Part shown: one piece after another, positions 48,172-60,094 of the stretch
Layout of the letters: each line of letters opens with the position of its first letter
Position numbering within the stretch: the stretch's first letter is position 1
DNA from: Thamnidium elegans
Lineage: Eukaryota; Mucoromycota; Mucoromycetes; Mucorales; Mucoraceae
Reading direction: 5' to 3'
Assembly (NCBI GenBank): GCA_025201345.1
Contig: JAIXMG010000023.1
Coordinates: 62,001-126,000, forward strand
Length of the DNA stretch: 64,000 bases
The notes under the pieces: generated by a model
The model's database searches: none
The model's input: only the letters and a program-made list of their open reading frames with translations
What the model was told of the DNA's origin: nothing
Translations under genes and position numbers: made by a program

Positions 48172-48437
48172 ATGTCTAACATTTTAAATAGTAAGTAATA
48201 ATTTCCCTAAAATTAGACGTGAACGAACCTCTAACCCTGTACAGTGTCTAAGACATGGCAGAGTATGTAAATACTCGAGGAGAAACTACGTTAAAAGAAC
48301 TTGTCGACTTGCATCAGAATTCAGTTCGTGAATACATATCACAATTTGATAAAGTAAATGATGCCAAAAGAGATCTGCAGAGAAAATTTATCACAGTCTT
48401 TAGAAAAAAAAAAATCCTAACCGAACGAGAAAGCTAG
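48172..48437 (+). CDS. Small helical orphan protein inside a foldback repeat
   Basis: An ATG at 48255 opens 60 codons (GETTLKELVDLHQNSVREYI, then QFDKVNDAKRDLQRKF) predicted as charged helices. A further upstream ATG at 48172 (MSNILN) could be joined by removing GTAAGT...TCTAAG (about 48190-48252), preserving the frame. The mirror copy is at 49044-48862 on the minus strand and translates identically. A diverged relative exists at about 47.5 kb, so the family is real, but its function and whether this copy is expressed are unknown. Confidence 0.45.
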
Positions 48438-48550
48438 ATATTAGCCTGTATATTGAAGAAGAATAGGCCAAAGTACTGGTTCGAAGAACTGCGAGAGACG
48501 AGGCAGCATCATTAGCAACATTTTCATAAATGTCACAAGGAGCACGTTCA
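48231..48550 (+). repeat. Foldback inverted repeat, left arm (~320 bp)
   Basis: Pairs with 48760-49068. The outer ~250 bp is near-perfect (CTAACCCTGTACAG at the tip). The inner part is slightly diverged (CATCATTAGCAACATTTTC and ATGTCACAAG). The loop of about 210 bp contains a short Asn/Ala-rich coding-like stretch and a 12-13 base C-run. Confidence 0.9.
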
Positions 48551-48759
48551 GCGAACAAACAAACCGGTCCTGTCTCGGCTGCTCTTTTGAAAGAATGCTA
48601 TTAGTATATTAAAGGTAAATGATAAAGATTTAGGATACTTTGAATAATTTTTTTCCCAATAGAAAGCTGGTGAAACTACCGCTGCGAATCCTATTAATCC
48701 TGCTGCTAGTAACTCTAACAATGCTAATACTGCCAACATTTCCGTCCCCCCCCCCCTGA

Positions 48760-49068
48760 TGAACTTGCTTCTTGTGACATTTCTGAAAATGTTGCTAATG
48801 ATGCTCGCGGCTCTTCGAACCAGTACTTTGGCCTATTCTTCTTCAATATACAGGCTAATATCTAGCTTTCTCGTTCGGTTAGGATTTTTTTTTTTCTAAA
48901 GACTGTGATAAATTTTCTCTGCAGATCTCTTTTGGCATCATTTACTTTATCAAATTGTGATATGTATTCACGAACTGAATTCTGATGCAAGTCGACAAGT
49001 TCTTTTAACGTAGTTTCTCCTCGAGTATTTACATACTCTGCCATGTCTTAGACACTGTACAGGGTTAG
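48760..49068 (-). repeat. Foldback inverted repeat, right arm
   Basis: Reverse complement of 48231-48550. It contains the minus-strand mirror ORF at 49044-48862. Confidence 0.9.
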
Positions 49069-49088
49069 AAGTTGTAGACAGATATATA

Positions 49089-49441
49089 ATGAAAATCCAG
49101 CTGTTTGAATTATTCAAGAGGGCCGGCAAGCCTGATTATAAAAGAAAAGATTCGACAAAGACACATGAAGACTTGTTGAAACTGTCATTGTTTGGCTTGA
49201 GTTCGTTGGAAGAGCGCTCCTCGAAGTGTATCTTACTGTTACAGGTTATTGGCTTTACTGTGACCGGGCTGAAGGTGCTGTCACCATTGTTGAATTAACG
49301 GAGTTCAAGTTACCTATATCTTTGAAGGATCTTCCTGGTTTCGTGATGAGCCTTGACAAATTAAAAAAAATCGAGCGCTTTTACAGCTTGCGCTGTTATG
49401 CGAACAAGGGGGGAAAAAAAGACGAGCATCAGCAAATTTGA
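49089..49441 (+). pseudogene. Fragment of the Mucorales-specific family, C-terminal part, frameshifted
   Basis: Frame one (49089 on) reads DYKRKDSTKTHEDLLKLSLF, then SSLEERSSKC. Near 49225-49230 homology shifts by one frame and continues TVTGYWLYCDRAEGAVTIVE, then FKLPISLKDLPGFVMSLDKL to a stop at 49441. This is the usual end of the lineage-specific family also seen decayed at 43.4-43.9 kb and 36.1-36.5 kb. The frameshift and missing N-terminus make it a pseudogene. Confidence 0.6.
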
Positions 49442-49777
49442 ATTTGGATGACTTTATCAACACCCATACCTCCAAACAATAGAAGGATCGCGATAGATTT
49501 TGAGTGAAATAAAATTTTTCTTTTAACCAACATACATTTTTTTTTTTAATGCCGTCACTTACGGCTTTATTACATCATGCAAGCGCAAAATAAAAAAGAG
49601 GGAAAAATGTTTCTCCCTTACCCTATTACCCCCTCTCTATTATACAGTTCATGTGATTTATTTATTTATTTAAACCCATGAGTGGAGAATTAAAAAAAAA
49701 GGGCAAGTTGAGAAAAATAACAATACTTACCCTTTCTTTCTGCTTCTTTCTCTTACACTAAACAAAAATAAATAAAA

Positions 49778-51467
49778 ATGGATAATACAGCACCAAGGCC
49801 AAATTGGTTTATAAGAAAACTAGATAACATTACGGGTGGACAAACAAAAGAATTATTTGCGAAATTTAATATTGCGAATCTATTATTTTGTTACTGTTTA
49901 CCCTTCTTTTATGTATTTTATCCAGCCTTGTTAATGCCAGCGATATTTTTACGTTCACTTTCATTTTTTGTTGGTTGGGTTTATAAACTCATTTCAGCTC
50001 ATCATCATAATACAGACTTTCCAACACGTAATAATAAACGTAATAAACCAACTGAACCTCCTTCTCTGGTAGAAGACGAGAGAAATAACATGTATTTTTG
50101 GTTACAACGTTGTTCTATCTGTCTTGATCAAACTTTTAGTCTTTGTTTAGAATCTTGTCGTGATCAATTTTGTAAAGATTGTTTCTCAAGGTAAAAAAAA
50201 AAAAAATTCCCACCCCAACCATTTTTTTATTGTTATTTATTTTATTATATGAATGCATAAATATTAGGTATATTTTAGAAACAGTGAATCAATCTTGGGG
50301 ACTGGGTGTAACTCGTATAAAGTGTCCAGGTAACAAAAAAATTTTTTTTTTATTATAATGAAAATTTTTAACAACATATTATTTGCTCTTAGTATGCCAA
50401 GAAACTATTGCTCAGTCTGAATGGAGTAAATATGTTTCACAAGATATTATAGAAAAATATAATGTCTATAATCAACCTTACAGACCTTTTTCTCGCTATT
50501 GTTCTACTTGTGAACATCCTGTTGCACCATGCCAATCACCTAAAAGCCAAGGTTTATCACGGGAAAGGTAACACCTTTTTTTTATATTTATTTCCTTTTA
50601 TTGTAATTAACTTGTGCGGGGAAATTCTTTAATAAAGCCGATTGGAACAAATCGCACATAATTTAGACTTGTTTTCGCAATCCACTCTATCACCAGCATC
50701 CAAACTACTGATTGATGAAACCCTGACATCATTTTTAAAAAGTTGTCAAAGTGGTTCTACATTTCGTATTGGTCGAGTACAAGAATTATATAACCAAATT
50801 ATACCCGTATTATGTAAAATTACATTAAAACAACCTACACTGTATCAAGCTGCATCCACTCTATCCAAACAACTGGTTGCATTAGAAGTGATACCAGAAG
50901 CTTGGAAACAAACCCAATTTTGGCATGTAGCTAATTTTCCAACTGAAGTTTGCTCCAATTGCAATGACAGCCTTTGTCTTCAATGCGGCGAAGGGGCTCA
51001 TATTGGAAATAGTTGCTTGGAAAATTTAAAGTTGAAATTAAAAAACAATGACTCCGATACCGAATTACTATCGACTATTCAATGGAAACTAAATCACACG
51101 TAAAAGTATAAATAATAATTATGCTTTGTAACAATAATACTTATATATATTTCTATAGCCGCCCTTGTCCTAATTGTTCGGTTATGATCAATCGAGATGA
51201 AGGCTGTAATAAAGTAGATTGTTTACTATGTGGATATAGATTTTGTTGGCGTTGTGGATCTGGTTGGTCTGCAAAGACATGTGGGTTCTATCAGTGTGGT
51301 GAAAACGATACATCTGAATCTACTAAAGTAGAAGATAAGGTAAAAAAAACAAAAAACAAAAAAAGTAAAATATATACTTATTATCGCTATATTAATTTTT
51401 TTATTAGGCTGAATTAGGTGTTCCTGATATGCATGCAATTGACGCCCGTCGCCAAATCAATACATAA
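49778..51467 (+). CDS. RBR-type (RING1-IBR-RING2) E3 ubiquitin ligase
   Basis: Six exons (49778-50190, 50268-50329, 50393-50567, 50638-51099, 51159-51339, 51408-51467) give 450 residues. A hydrophobic N-terminal segment (NLLFCYCLPFFYVFYPALLM and following, about residues 30-70) could anchor it in a membrane. RING1 begins CSICLDQTFSLCLESC and continues DQFCKDCF. The central part has CSNCNDSLCLQCGEGAH, an IBR-like zinc site. RING2 is CPNCSVMINRDEGCNKVDC, then FCWRCG. In RBR ligases the Cys in the GCN block accepts ubiquitin from E2 before transfer, and it is present here. Substrate unknown. Confidence 0.88.
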
Positions 51468-51789
51468 TATATATTCTCTCTCTTTTTTTTTTTTTGTAAT
51501 GATACCTCACTTGTATAAATAAATAACAACCTCCTTCTTTTTTTTTTAAATTTGGTTTTATTGATATAAACAAAAAATATATACAAATAAAGAAAAATAT
51601 GAGGGGTTGGGGGGAGATGAAAAAAAAAAAAGGTAAGGGGTTGGTGGAGGGGGAGGGGGGGGGAAAGGGAAGCAGAAAAATAAGGGGGGATAAGTTTTTT
51701 TTTTTTTGTATACAACAAATAATATAAAAAAAAAGGGAAAATGCGTTTATATGTAAAAAAAAATGCGTTATGTAATGAGGGGGTATTAT
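51468..51789. other. Convergent spacer
   Basis: Low-complexity A/T and G-rich runs between convergent genes. No gene. Confidence 0.5.
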
Positions 51790-52155
51790 TTAATCAGCAG
51801 AAGAGATTAAATCCAAAGCTAATCGAATATCTTCTTCAATTTGAGCTTCACTAACAAAGGGTTGTTGTATTAACAAAGTCTTTTGTTTCTTTTGTACAGG
51901 TTCAATTGAAACTTCAATAAAGTCATATTCGGCAAAAATATCTAATTCATCATCGTGATACTTTCGTTTAGTTTGTACACTTTGATTGTCATCTTCGTCT
52001 TCGGCTTCCGATAGTTCAGGCATGTCATCCCAATCAAGTACAGCTATACTGTTACACAGGTAGGGCGAAGAAGGAGGTGAACATAAACCAAGGATAGCCA
52101 ATAATTCTTTATCATCCACAACCACTGTTGTTTCGGTATCGGAGTTTGTTGTCAT
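51790..52155 (-). CDS. Small acidic orphan protein
   Basis: Single exon of 121 residues from an ATG at 52155. It is acidic throughout (SEAEDEDD, then YHDDELDIF), with a short basic KKQK segment and a C-terminal helix (EEDIRLALDLISSAD). No family recognised. Composition and an ordinary ATG context in AT-rich DNA favour a genuine gene. Confidence 0.6.
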   Translation of the reverse strand: MTTNSDTETTVVVDDKELLAILGLCSPPSSPYLCNSIAVLDWDDMPELSEAEDEDDNQSVQTKRKYHDDELDIFAEYDFIEVSIEPVQKKQKTLLIQQPFVSEAQIEEDIRLALDLISSAD

Positions 52156-52197
52156 TTTTTTTAATTGTATGTAGTGTGCGTAGTTAAACAGCGAAAT

Positions 52198-52230
<33 letters not shown>

Positions 52231-53114
52231 GAAAAAAAAAGAAAATTAAAAACCATTTATATAACAAAAAAAAATAAAAAAAAGAGGGAGGAAAAAAAGC
52301 GGACATACAAAATAAAATGGATGGGAATATCTTTTTTAAAAAAAGTAGTCTGTGCCCAGAAACTATTTCTTTTTTGTACGCTCCCCCCAATTTTATTTAA
52401 TAGGTGAGCTGTTAAATTTGACGTGTACAACCGTTAAATTAAAACCGCCCAATTGTTTATCAACAAATAATTGTGTGTGATTGTAATCGGAATTTCCTTT
52501 TTGTTTGGTCATAATGTGATTGGGTCTATAATAGCTGAGCCCGATCCTTTTTTTTTTTTGTCCCCCAAAAAAATTTTTTTTTTATTGTTTACTTTACCAC
52601 ATTTAAAAAAAAAGGGTATAAATGGTGAAACTAATATTTTATTCTTCCTGACTCTAGTAAATTTTATAAAAAGCGCACCCTAGATACTTGTTATTTAGCG
52701 TGCGTACATATTATTTATATATACGACTAGTAACTTTATTTAATTCGCGTCAGGAAACGGGTATACATATAATATTTCGTAGCGTTGAGTCACGGGCTAA
52801 ATATATATTCTATCACAAGTTTACGTCTAAAAAGCTTATTTTTAGTTGTATCTAGCAACTTCTAAAATTAAAAAGCGGGTTTTATTTTCACGTCAAAAAC
52901 TATAGGTTCCTTCCGCTTCCGATTATTTACTTTACAGATATAGTAACCACTTGACAAAAAGCCAAGCTTGGCCCAAAAAAAAAAAAAAAACTTTTTTATT
53001 TTTAAACAACTGTCCATAGCTTATAAATGCACTCTCCCCTTTAATTTCCATATAAAATAGTTTGACTACACTTTTCTAAAAATGTACCTGAAAAAAAAAA
53101 ATCAAACTTTTTAT
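52156..53114. other. Intergenic, no gene seen
   Basis: A/T homopolymers flank the start of the small acidic gene. Short frames here are chance. Confidence 0.5.
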
Positions 53115-53666
53115 TTATGATACAGCATTAATATTTAATTCAAGAATTTTCGTCAACAATTCATATTCAACATTAGAACTAGAAGGTGTTAAAGGCAACG
53201 TATCATCATCATCCGATTCTTCTTCAATCATCACTAAAGAATTCAACCTAGGCGGACACGAATCTCGCCTTAACCTGCGAGTAGTAGGTGGTGGTATAGG
53301 AAAGGTCCCTTCTATTGTATTAAATATAGACTCTTCTGGTTCTTTCGGCATAATAATACCTAGACTTCCATCAGTAGCTTCAATCGTTGGTAAACTAAAC
53401 GTTTCAAATTTATACAGTGCGTCAAATAGCAGCTCAGATTTATCTCGTTTAATTGTATTACTGGAAGAAAGAATAATCTTTTGAAATAATTGGGCTATTG
53501 TATTGACCTTCTTCTTCTTTTTGGCGATCGGTTGTTGTTCTTCTTCTTCAAATGATCGCTTTCTTTTTAGACTGCTGGACAGTAGATTGCATAGACTGGT
53601 ACGGGCTTTTTTGGTCAGTGAGTCTTGATTATATAATGCAGTTTTTTTAATTGAAAATAAAGCCAT
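53115..53666 (-). CDS. Orphan protein with nuclear localisation signals
   Basis: Single exon, 183 residues. It has two basic clusters (LKRKRSFEEEE and PIAKKKKKV), a helical middle, a proline/arginine linker (PIPPPTTRRLRR), an acidic patch (EEESDDDD) and a short C-terminal helix. It resembles small fungal nuclear regulators in composition only. I do not recognise a domain. Same strand as the SSK1-like gene upstream of it. Confidence 0.62.
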   Translation of the reverse strand: MALFSIKKTALYNQDSLTKKARTSLCNLLSSSLKRKRSFEEEEQQPIAKKKKKVNTIAQLFQKIILSSSNTIKRDKSELLFDALYKFETFSLPTIEATDGSLGIIMPKEPEESIFNTIEGTFPIPPPTTRRLRRDSCPPRLNSLVMIEEESDDDDTLPLTPSSSNVEYELLTKILELNINAVS

Positions 53667-53877
53667 TCTTAGTTTCGAAAAAAAAATAGAGTAAAAAAAG
53701 GTACAGAAAAAGAGAAAACTTGTCCCTTTTTATATATACTATTTTTCCTTCCCCCCCCCCCTCAAAGAACCCCCTTTCTCTCCTAAGGTCTTTCTCTCCC
53801 GTTTATACAATTATCACTTAAAAAAAAAATGTTATATGTTTAAGATCAATTTATCAAATATAAACAGATCATTAAGA

Positions 53878-53923
<46 letters not shown>

Positions 53924-53989
53924 GTAATCCCGCGAAAACAAAATAATATATAATAATAATAAAAAAAAAACCCCCCTTCCAGTAGTTTT

Positions 53990-56724
53990 TTATTTCTTTT
54001 TTACAGTAGATTTCTTTAACCTGGAATCATCCAAGTCCTTGGTTACCTCCTTGTCAAAATGTGGGGTATCCTGGTAACTCTCAGTATCGAACTTTTTCTC
54101 TTTGGATATCGATCTTGACCTATGATTGAGGAGTAACCCATCTTGCTGCTGTTTTCCATTCAAACAATCGGTATCGGACTCACTTCTCGACGGCTTCAAC
54201 TTATTTCTCTTCTTCAACACCGTCGTTGTTGAAAACCTTCTTTGTTTAATTAAATTGCTCACTCCTGGCAACATAATTCCGCTCTTTGGCGATTTACTCT
54301 TTTCCTCAATTCTCTTCTTTTCCGCCTCCAACTGCTCTCTTGTTAAATTGGTCGGCATAGGTGCCTTACTAGTAAAACTCGCCAATTTCTTCTTGATCAC
54401 ATTTGAATTATTATCTTCTGCGTTCTTTTTCCATCTTCTCCAGCCTTCAAAGTCAATCAGCGCTTGCATACACCCCCACTCAATAATCTTCTTTTCCAGC
54501 CATTCTAAACTCACGGGCTTTGTCAAGAAATCGTTACAGCCTGCTGCGAGTGCCGCGTGTCGATCGGATTCTAAGGATGATGCAGTCAGTGCTACAATAA
54601 TGACAGGTGATCTAAAAATAGAGGGCGTGGATTTATCCGCAGTGTTCATCAGCATCATTTCTGCCGCTACTTGGTCCATTTCGTACGTGGATTTAGGCTG
54701 TTCGGTTTGGTTCATGAACGTTTCGGCTGTGGCTGCTGCTACCTCTTGTTGATGTCGAAGGAAAGAGGATGACATGGGCAACACCCCAATCTTTTGTTCT
54801 TTTTCAATGGATCGAATCATTTTTGTAGCTTCAATACCGTTCATTACAGGTAATTGAATATCCATCTAAACACACAAAAAAAAAAAAAAATTAGTGATTA
54901 AGAAAAAAAAAAAACTCATTAGTATGTTTATCCCGCATCCTCTCCCCCCTTCCCCCTTCCTAACTTACTAAAACAAGATGAAACCCTCCCATTTTCCATT
55001 TATTCACAGCCTCTAAACCATTACTAGCAACCGAAAACTTGATTTTATGCTTCTTCATCCATGCAGACAGAATAGCCTGATTAATAATATTATCTACAGC
55101 AACAAAAAAAAAAAAAAATTAGTACATCTTTCTCCCTCCTTTTTTTTTGTTGTTGCAACCAATTTTTTTTTACCTTCTACGATTAAAACATTAATAGGCG
55201 GACTAACAACATCCGCAAACGGCGTTCCACGATCCTTTCTCTTCTTCTTATGCATTTTAAAATTGGACATGGTTCTACCCATTTTCTTTTTAAATATAGG
55301 TACATCCGGCACCGCTTCCTCGGCTGCATTTTCCGGCAGCAGCAACAGCTCGACCGTGTTTTCCACGGCCGGTTCGACCGGCACTTCTTTTGTCTCTGGC
55401 TGTACCAACTCAGGCTCTGTTGCGACCAGTGGCGTTTTGGCCGTTAAATAATCCGCTTCGGGCGTATGTGTCGATCTCCTTCTGTTACTTGTCGGCTGGG
55501 AGAAATAGTTGTCACCTGCGATGGGTGGGCTAAAGATGCCACTCAGGGGCCTACGCGCTCTTGCGCCCGGGGACTCGTTGCTTGGCGAGACCTTAGGGGC
55601 GTCACTAGGCGAGGTGACATTCGACGTAGCCGCTGCGATTTCTCTCTGCACCAGCATTGAAATCATAGGAGGCATTGGGCTTGAAGGAGACGTTGCGATA
55701 GCCGAGAAATGGGGTTCGACGACCGAGTTGTTCCAAGCCGTATGTAGCGCAGTTAAGAACCGTCTTGGCCCTGCAGGTTTAGGGACCACCACCACCCGAG
55801 GCATCGAGAACGGGTCTCTGCTTGGCAAGAAAGCGTAGCACTGGATGGTTTCCCGTACCGCCTTGTACTTGGTAAGCGACGTGAAATGGATGATGGCCGT
55901 TGTGCCTTGGTGGAAGAAATTCGATTTTTTGTAGTAGTGACGACGGCCGTGGTGCGCCTGTTGCAGTACGTTGGCTGATGCAGGAGGTTGTGTACGGAAC
56001 TCACCTAATTTGCTTTCCAGCGTGGCTATATCGTCATCGATAAGAATAAATGCTGGCGGTATAGAATGGATATGTTCTTCTTCGATCGCGGGCGAAGGCA
56101 CAGGCGGTGTTGTAGGCACGGGTCGTTGTGCCATATCCGACTGATCTGAAGACACGCTGGCACTATCGGTTTCCACCGTTGTCGCCAGCGGGGCTACAGG
56201 CACATGGCTGATATCTGTATTCCAGCTCGCTAAACAACTGGTCAAATGTTTCGCAAAGATACTGTGTTCAGGCGCATGCAGCACCATCTTTAAACCCTTC
56301 AGGTTCTCAATAAACGTGTTCAGGTCCTTTAAACTAGGCTCGTTCGCGAACTTGATGTTGGCGTAGTGGTTCTTCAGCAGGTAATGGCTATCGTTATTTA
56401 AAAACATCTTCGTGCGTTCTTTCTTACTGCAGTCGAGCTCGAACGAGAACTCGAACTTGGTGCGGTTGTGGTCCGTGTCCGCGTCGATCGTGCAGCTGGC
56501 GTTAATGTACGTAAGAAGCTGCGCTGTGAGGTTGGCGTTGGGAAGTAGTGCCGCGTTGGCGTTACGGATAGCGGGCGAGCTGGTGTGCGTGATATAAAAT
56601 GTGATCTTCACTTTGTTGGGGTCTTGTATTTGAGCCACGTTTAAGCCTACTTCGATAGACGCACCTGGTGTACAACACTCGAGCACATTACGAATATGCT
56701 ATATATATTTTTAACAGTTAGTTT

Positions 56725-56760
<36 letters not shown>

Positions 56761-58018
56761 GAAAAAAGAAAAAGAAGATTAAGCTATCTATAAAAAGAAA
56801 GAAAAAAGAAAAGAATAAGCTTACATTTAATAAGGCATGTCGAATAGCTCCTTCATCGCCAATCACCAGCGTATGATGAAGATTATTATCACAATGGTAA
56901 ATAACAAGATTGACATCCAACTTTGCAGCCAGCCCAGCCAACGCATCACCTAAATTCTGAAGCAGCTCTCCGATATCGAATTCAGCCAGGACCAACTCGG
57001 GCAGCTGCAGCAAATTAATATTTGACCGAGTCCAGGCTTGCACTGTTAATTTTGACAACAGTTCCAAATGCGAGCTCACATGGCACACCTGACGAATGGT
57101 TGTGTTAATTGCAGATATACTTGCGGTCGGCACCGCAATCGAGCACGCACTTAGCAGCTCCTGGGCGTTTGATAAAAGCGTAGAAGGAGAGAACTGCTCC
57201 AGCGTCGTGATGACCATCAGCGCAACGTCCTGGATCTCTTGCGAGACCGTGGCCAGAAACGTTGATCGATGGTTATTAAAGTTTTGCGAATGCGTATCTA
57301 CGACCTGCTGCAGCTTGTCGTACTGTTCAGTGATCCTCTTTTTGTACCTGTCTTGCAGCTGCTCGTTGGCAATAACGATCCGCTTAGAGAAGGCGTAAAT
57401 GAAAAAGGAGATGAGCGAGCTGGAGACAAAGAATAAATGGTAGTATTGAAATGTGTAATGCGTGATGGGTGTCGCCAGATGTGTTATTGTCATGATGACA
57501 GTGCTGAGCTGTGTCCAATTCAGGTACTGTGTTAAGTGCTCGGTTTTACGGTGGTTGAGTACGGTAATCATGATGAACCACCATAAAACATAAAAGGGTA
57601 AAATGACATGCGGCATCCAATCGGGATGTTGAATAAATAAATGAAAACAAGGGACAGAGTGTAAAATAAGTAAAGTGCTGGTAATAGAACCAAACAGACA
57701 GGTTATATTGGCTATTGAGATCATACAGAATACTTGGGTCAAGATTTCATCTGTTTGTTCTTCTTCATCTTGATCAGAATCTTGTAATTGAAAAGGAGGT
57801 AAACGAATTTGGTAGATATTATCTTCTGCAGGTGTTGCGTCTAAAGAAGTTGTAGAGGTCGTTGTGTTCGTATTAAACGTAGATTCGTGATAATATAAAT
57901 CGTTTGTGGTCCATGCCGAACGAAGATAATTAAGTCGAGGTCGTTTTAAGGGTGTATCTATTTTATTACTGGAAGACGTGTTGTCTTGTCGAAGATCTTT
58001 TGAGGAAGGATCTACCAT
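53990..58018 (-). CDS. SSK1: SSK1-type response regulator with N-terminal membrane, histidine-kinase-like region
   Basis: Exons 58018-56825, 56698-55174, 55093-54969 and 54865-53990 join in frame to give 1239 residues. Residues about 90-215 contain several membrane segments. Around 250-270, FLATVSQEIQ resembles a histidine-kinase dimerisation box but has Gln260 where the phosphorylated His would be. About 387-410 (GDEGAIRHALLN) resembles the N-box of an ATPase domain. The C-terminal receiver starts PPINVLIVEDN, with phosphoacceptor D950 in MDIQLPVMNG, VALTASS and K1064 in FLTKPVS. An insertion of about 45 residues before the VALTASS strand and the CMQALIDFEGW tail fit Ssk1, the regulator of the HOG MAPK cascade. 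Confidence 0.85.
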
Positions 58019-58469
58019 TGTCTACTAAAAAGAGAGAAAGAAAAAAAAAATAGGGTATAAACTTTCTTTCTTTTTTTTTTCTTGTCCTTTATATAAGGGA
58101 GACACAAAAAAAAAAAAAAAAGAAAAAGAAAAAGAAAAAGAAAAAGAAAAAGAAAAAGAAAAAAGAGAGAAAAATAGGGGGAGTTTGGTATACATTTAAA
58201 AAAAAAAAAAATTTAAATGGAGTGTGCCACATAACTTATTTGTCACCGTTTTTTTTTTTTTTAGTATTTAACATTAAAATACCCCTTTTAAACAAAAAAA
58301 ACCTTATGAGCTGCAGTTTGATATCAAAACTAACTTTTTTTTTTTCCTTTTAACATAAAATTACAGTACAGTCATACAAAAAAAAAAAAGACGCTGAGGT
58401 TTAATTTACCATGCAAAAAAAAAAAAAAAAAGTAAAGAAAATAATAACATTTTTTTTTTCGTTTTGCAA
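58019..58469. other. Divergent promoter region of SSK1-like and SCO1
   Basis: Poly-A/T tracts and an (AAAAAG)n microsatellite at about 58116-58162. No gene. Confidence 0.5.
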
Positions 58470-59379
58470 ATGTCATTACTTTGTAAAGTAGCAAGACAAC
58501 AAGTGGTTACTAGAGTAAGTGTGCTATAACTTTTTATGCCAGTGAAATATCAAAATAACAAGTAAAATAGTCCTTGGTAAACCAAACAAGATCTATACCC
58601 TCGAAATGTTACATGTCAACCAAGAAACCCTTGATTACACCTTCTACTAAAGTAAAAAAAAAGAAAAAAGAAAAAAAAAACTTTATATTTATACTAACCC
58701 CAAAAGCAAGCCATTCACTTGGAAATCAGCAGTTGTGTTAGGTATAACAGCAGTAGGGCTCGGTGTCTATTTCGACAAAGAAGTCAAGCAACATGAACTC
58801 TTACGCGAAAAGCGAGAACGAGCCAAACTAAAGCGACTTGGCAAACCCAATGTCGGCCGACCCTTCAATCTAATCAATGCCAATGAAGGTAAAAGGATGG
58901 ACTCGCAGCAAGTGATGCAAGGAAAGTTCAGTTTAATTTATTTTGGATTTACGCACTGTCCCGATATCTGCCCCGAGGAACTAGATAAAATGGCTGCAGT
59001 AGTGGATGAAGTGAAGAAGGAATTTGGGCCTAATGTGCTGATACCTATTTTTATTACATGTGATCCGTTACGTGATACAGAACCAGTTGTCAAGGAATAC
59101 GTACAAGATTTTCACCCGGACTTGATTGGATTTACAGGAACAGAACAGGAGATTAAACAAGTAGCCAAGTCCTTTAGAGTCTATTCGTTTAAGCCAGCCA
59201 ACGTTTCTGCTGATGACGATTATTTAGTCGACCATTCCATCTTTTTCTATTTAATGGATCCTGAAGGAAACTTTGTAGATTGCTATGCAAGAGATACAAC
59301 CGCTGAAGAAGTATTAACTAGCTTTAAAAACTATATGCAAGATTATATTGATGAAGGCGGCAAAATTACAATAAAATAG
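58470..59379 (+). CDS. SCO1: SCO1-like copper chaperone for cytochrome c oxidase
   Basis: Exons 58470-58514, 58571-58651 and 58711-59379 give 264 residues. The first ~42 residues are basic and Ser/Thr-rich, fitting a mitochondrial presequence. A membrane segment follows (SAVVLGITAVGLGVYF), then a thioredoxin-fold domain with the copper ligands C125 and C129 (THCPDICPEE) and H217 (VDHSIFFYLMDPEG). The protein delivers copper to the CuA site of COX subunit 2 in the inner membrane. The third exon start was chosen at PFTWKS, which restores phase and matches the family. The first two exons were pieced together by hand, so they are slightly less certain. Confidence 0.92.
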
Positions 59380-59417
59380 AAACATTTATTTTTTTTTTAA
59401 AAAAAAAAAAAAAAAAG

Positions 59418-59822
59418 TTAGGATTGTCCAAGTGTATTACTTCTACTAAGACATGGTTTATTACTATCTGAGAGATAAGATGGGCCTGTCTTTAATGGTT
59501 TATTCTTGTTTATCTTTCTGGGTGGAGGGGATAAAGGAGAGACTGGTATATTTATAGCTGATCCATATTGCATCGGTAGAGTATGGTACTCTTTTTTTTA
59601 TTTTTTATTTTACATTCTTTAGTATATTTATTATTTATTTATTTTTTGTATCATTAAATGTGTACCTTGTTTCAGTGTTTCCATATTCTGTATTGGTTGA
59701 ATATAACTACTATGTCTTCTTACTACAACACTTTGATTATTAATCCCTGTATCTTTCTTTAGTTTGATGCTAAAAAACCTTGATAATTTCTTTATACGTT
59801 GCTGAAACGATGTATCTGACAT
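59418..59822 (-). CDS. Small basic, proline-containing orphan protein
   Basis: Two exons, 59822-59666 and 59590-59418, join in phase to 109 codons. The first encodes a basic helix (QQRIKKLSRFFSIKLKK). The second is Pro/Ser-rich and basic (LSPPPRKINKNKPLKTG) and ends LGQS. An alternative donor (GTAAGAAG, earlier in exon 1) is possible. No family recognised. It ends 38 bp from the SCO1 stop and is convergent with it. Confidence 0.5.
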
Positions 59823-59927
59823 TATTTGTTTTAAAAAAGAGAAATAAAAGAAAGAGAGAAAAAAAGAAAAAAAAAAAAAAAGTTCCCATCGTTTTTAATT
59901 TATAACATATAAAAAAAAAGGGGTGTT

Positions 59928-59929
59928 AT

Positions 59930-59974
<45 letters not shown>
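59928..59974. repeat. (GT)n microsatellite
   Basis: About 22 GT dinucleotides in the spacer between the small orphan and BUD20. Confidence 0.95.
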
Positions 59975-59980
<6 letters not shown>

Positions 59981-60094
59981 TAGTAAGAGTCTAAACTAAA
60001 AATAATAATAAAAAAAAAATTGCACTTGCATATATAGATTACAGAAAATATTACAAAGGATGATTATGTGTATATGTAAAAGACTTTTTTTTTT

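Noticed and set aside
55047..55838. Plus-strand frames opposite the SSK1-like gene
   Set aside because: They lie entirely opposite a well-supported multi-exon gene and have no recognisable domain.
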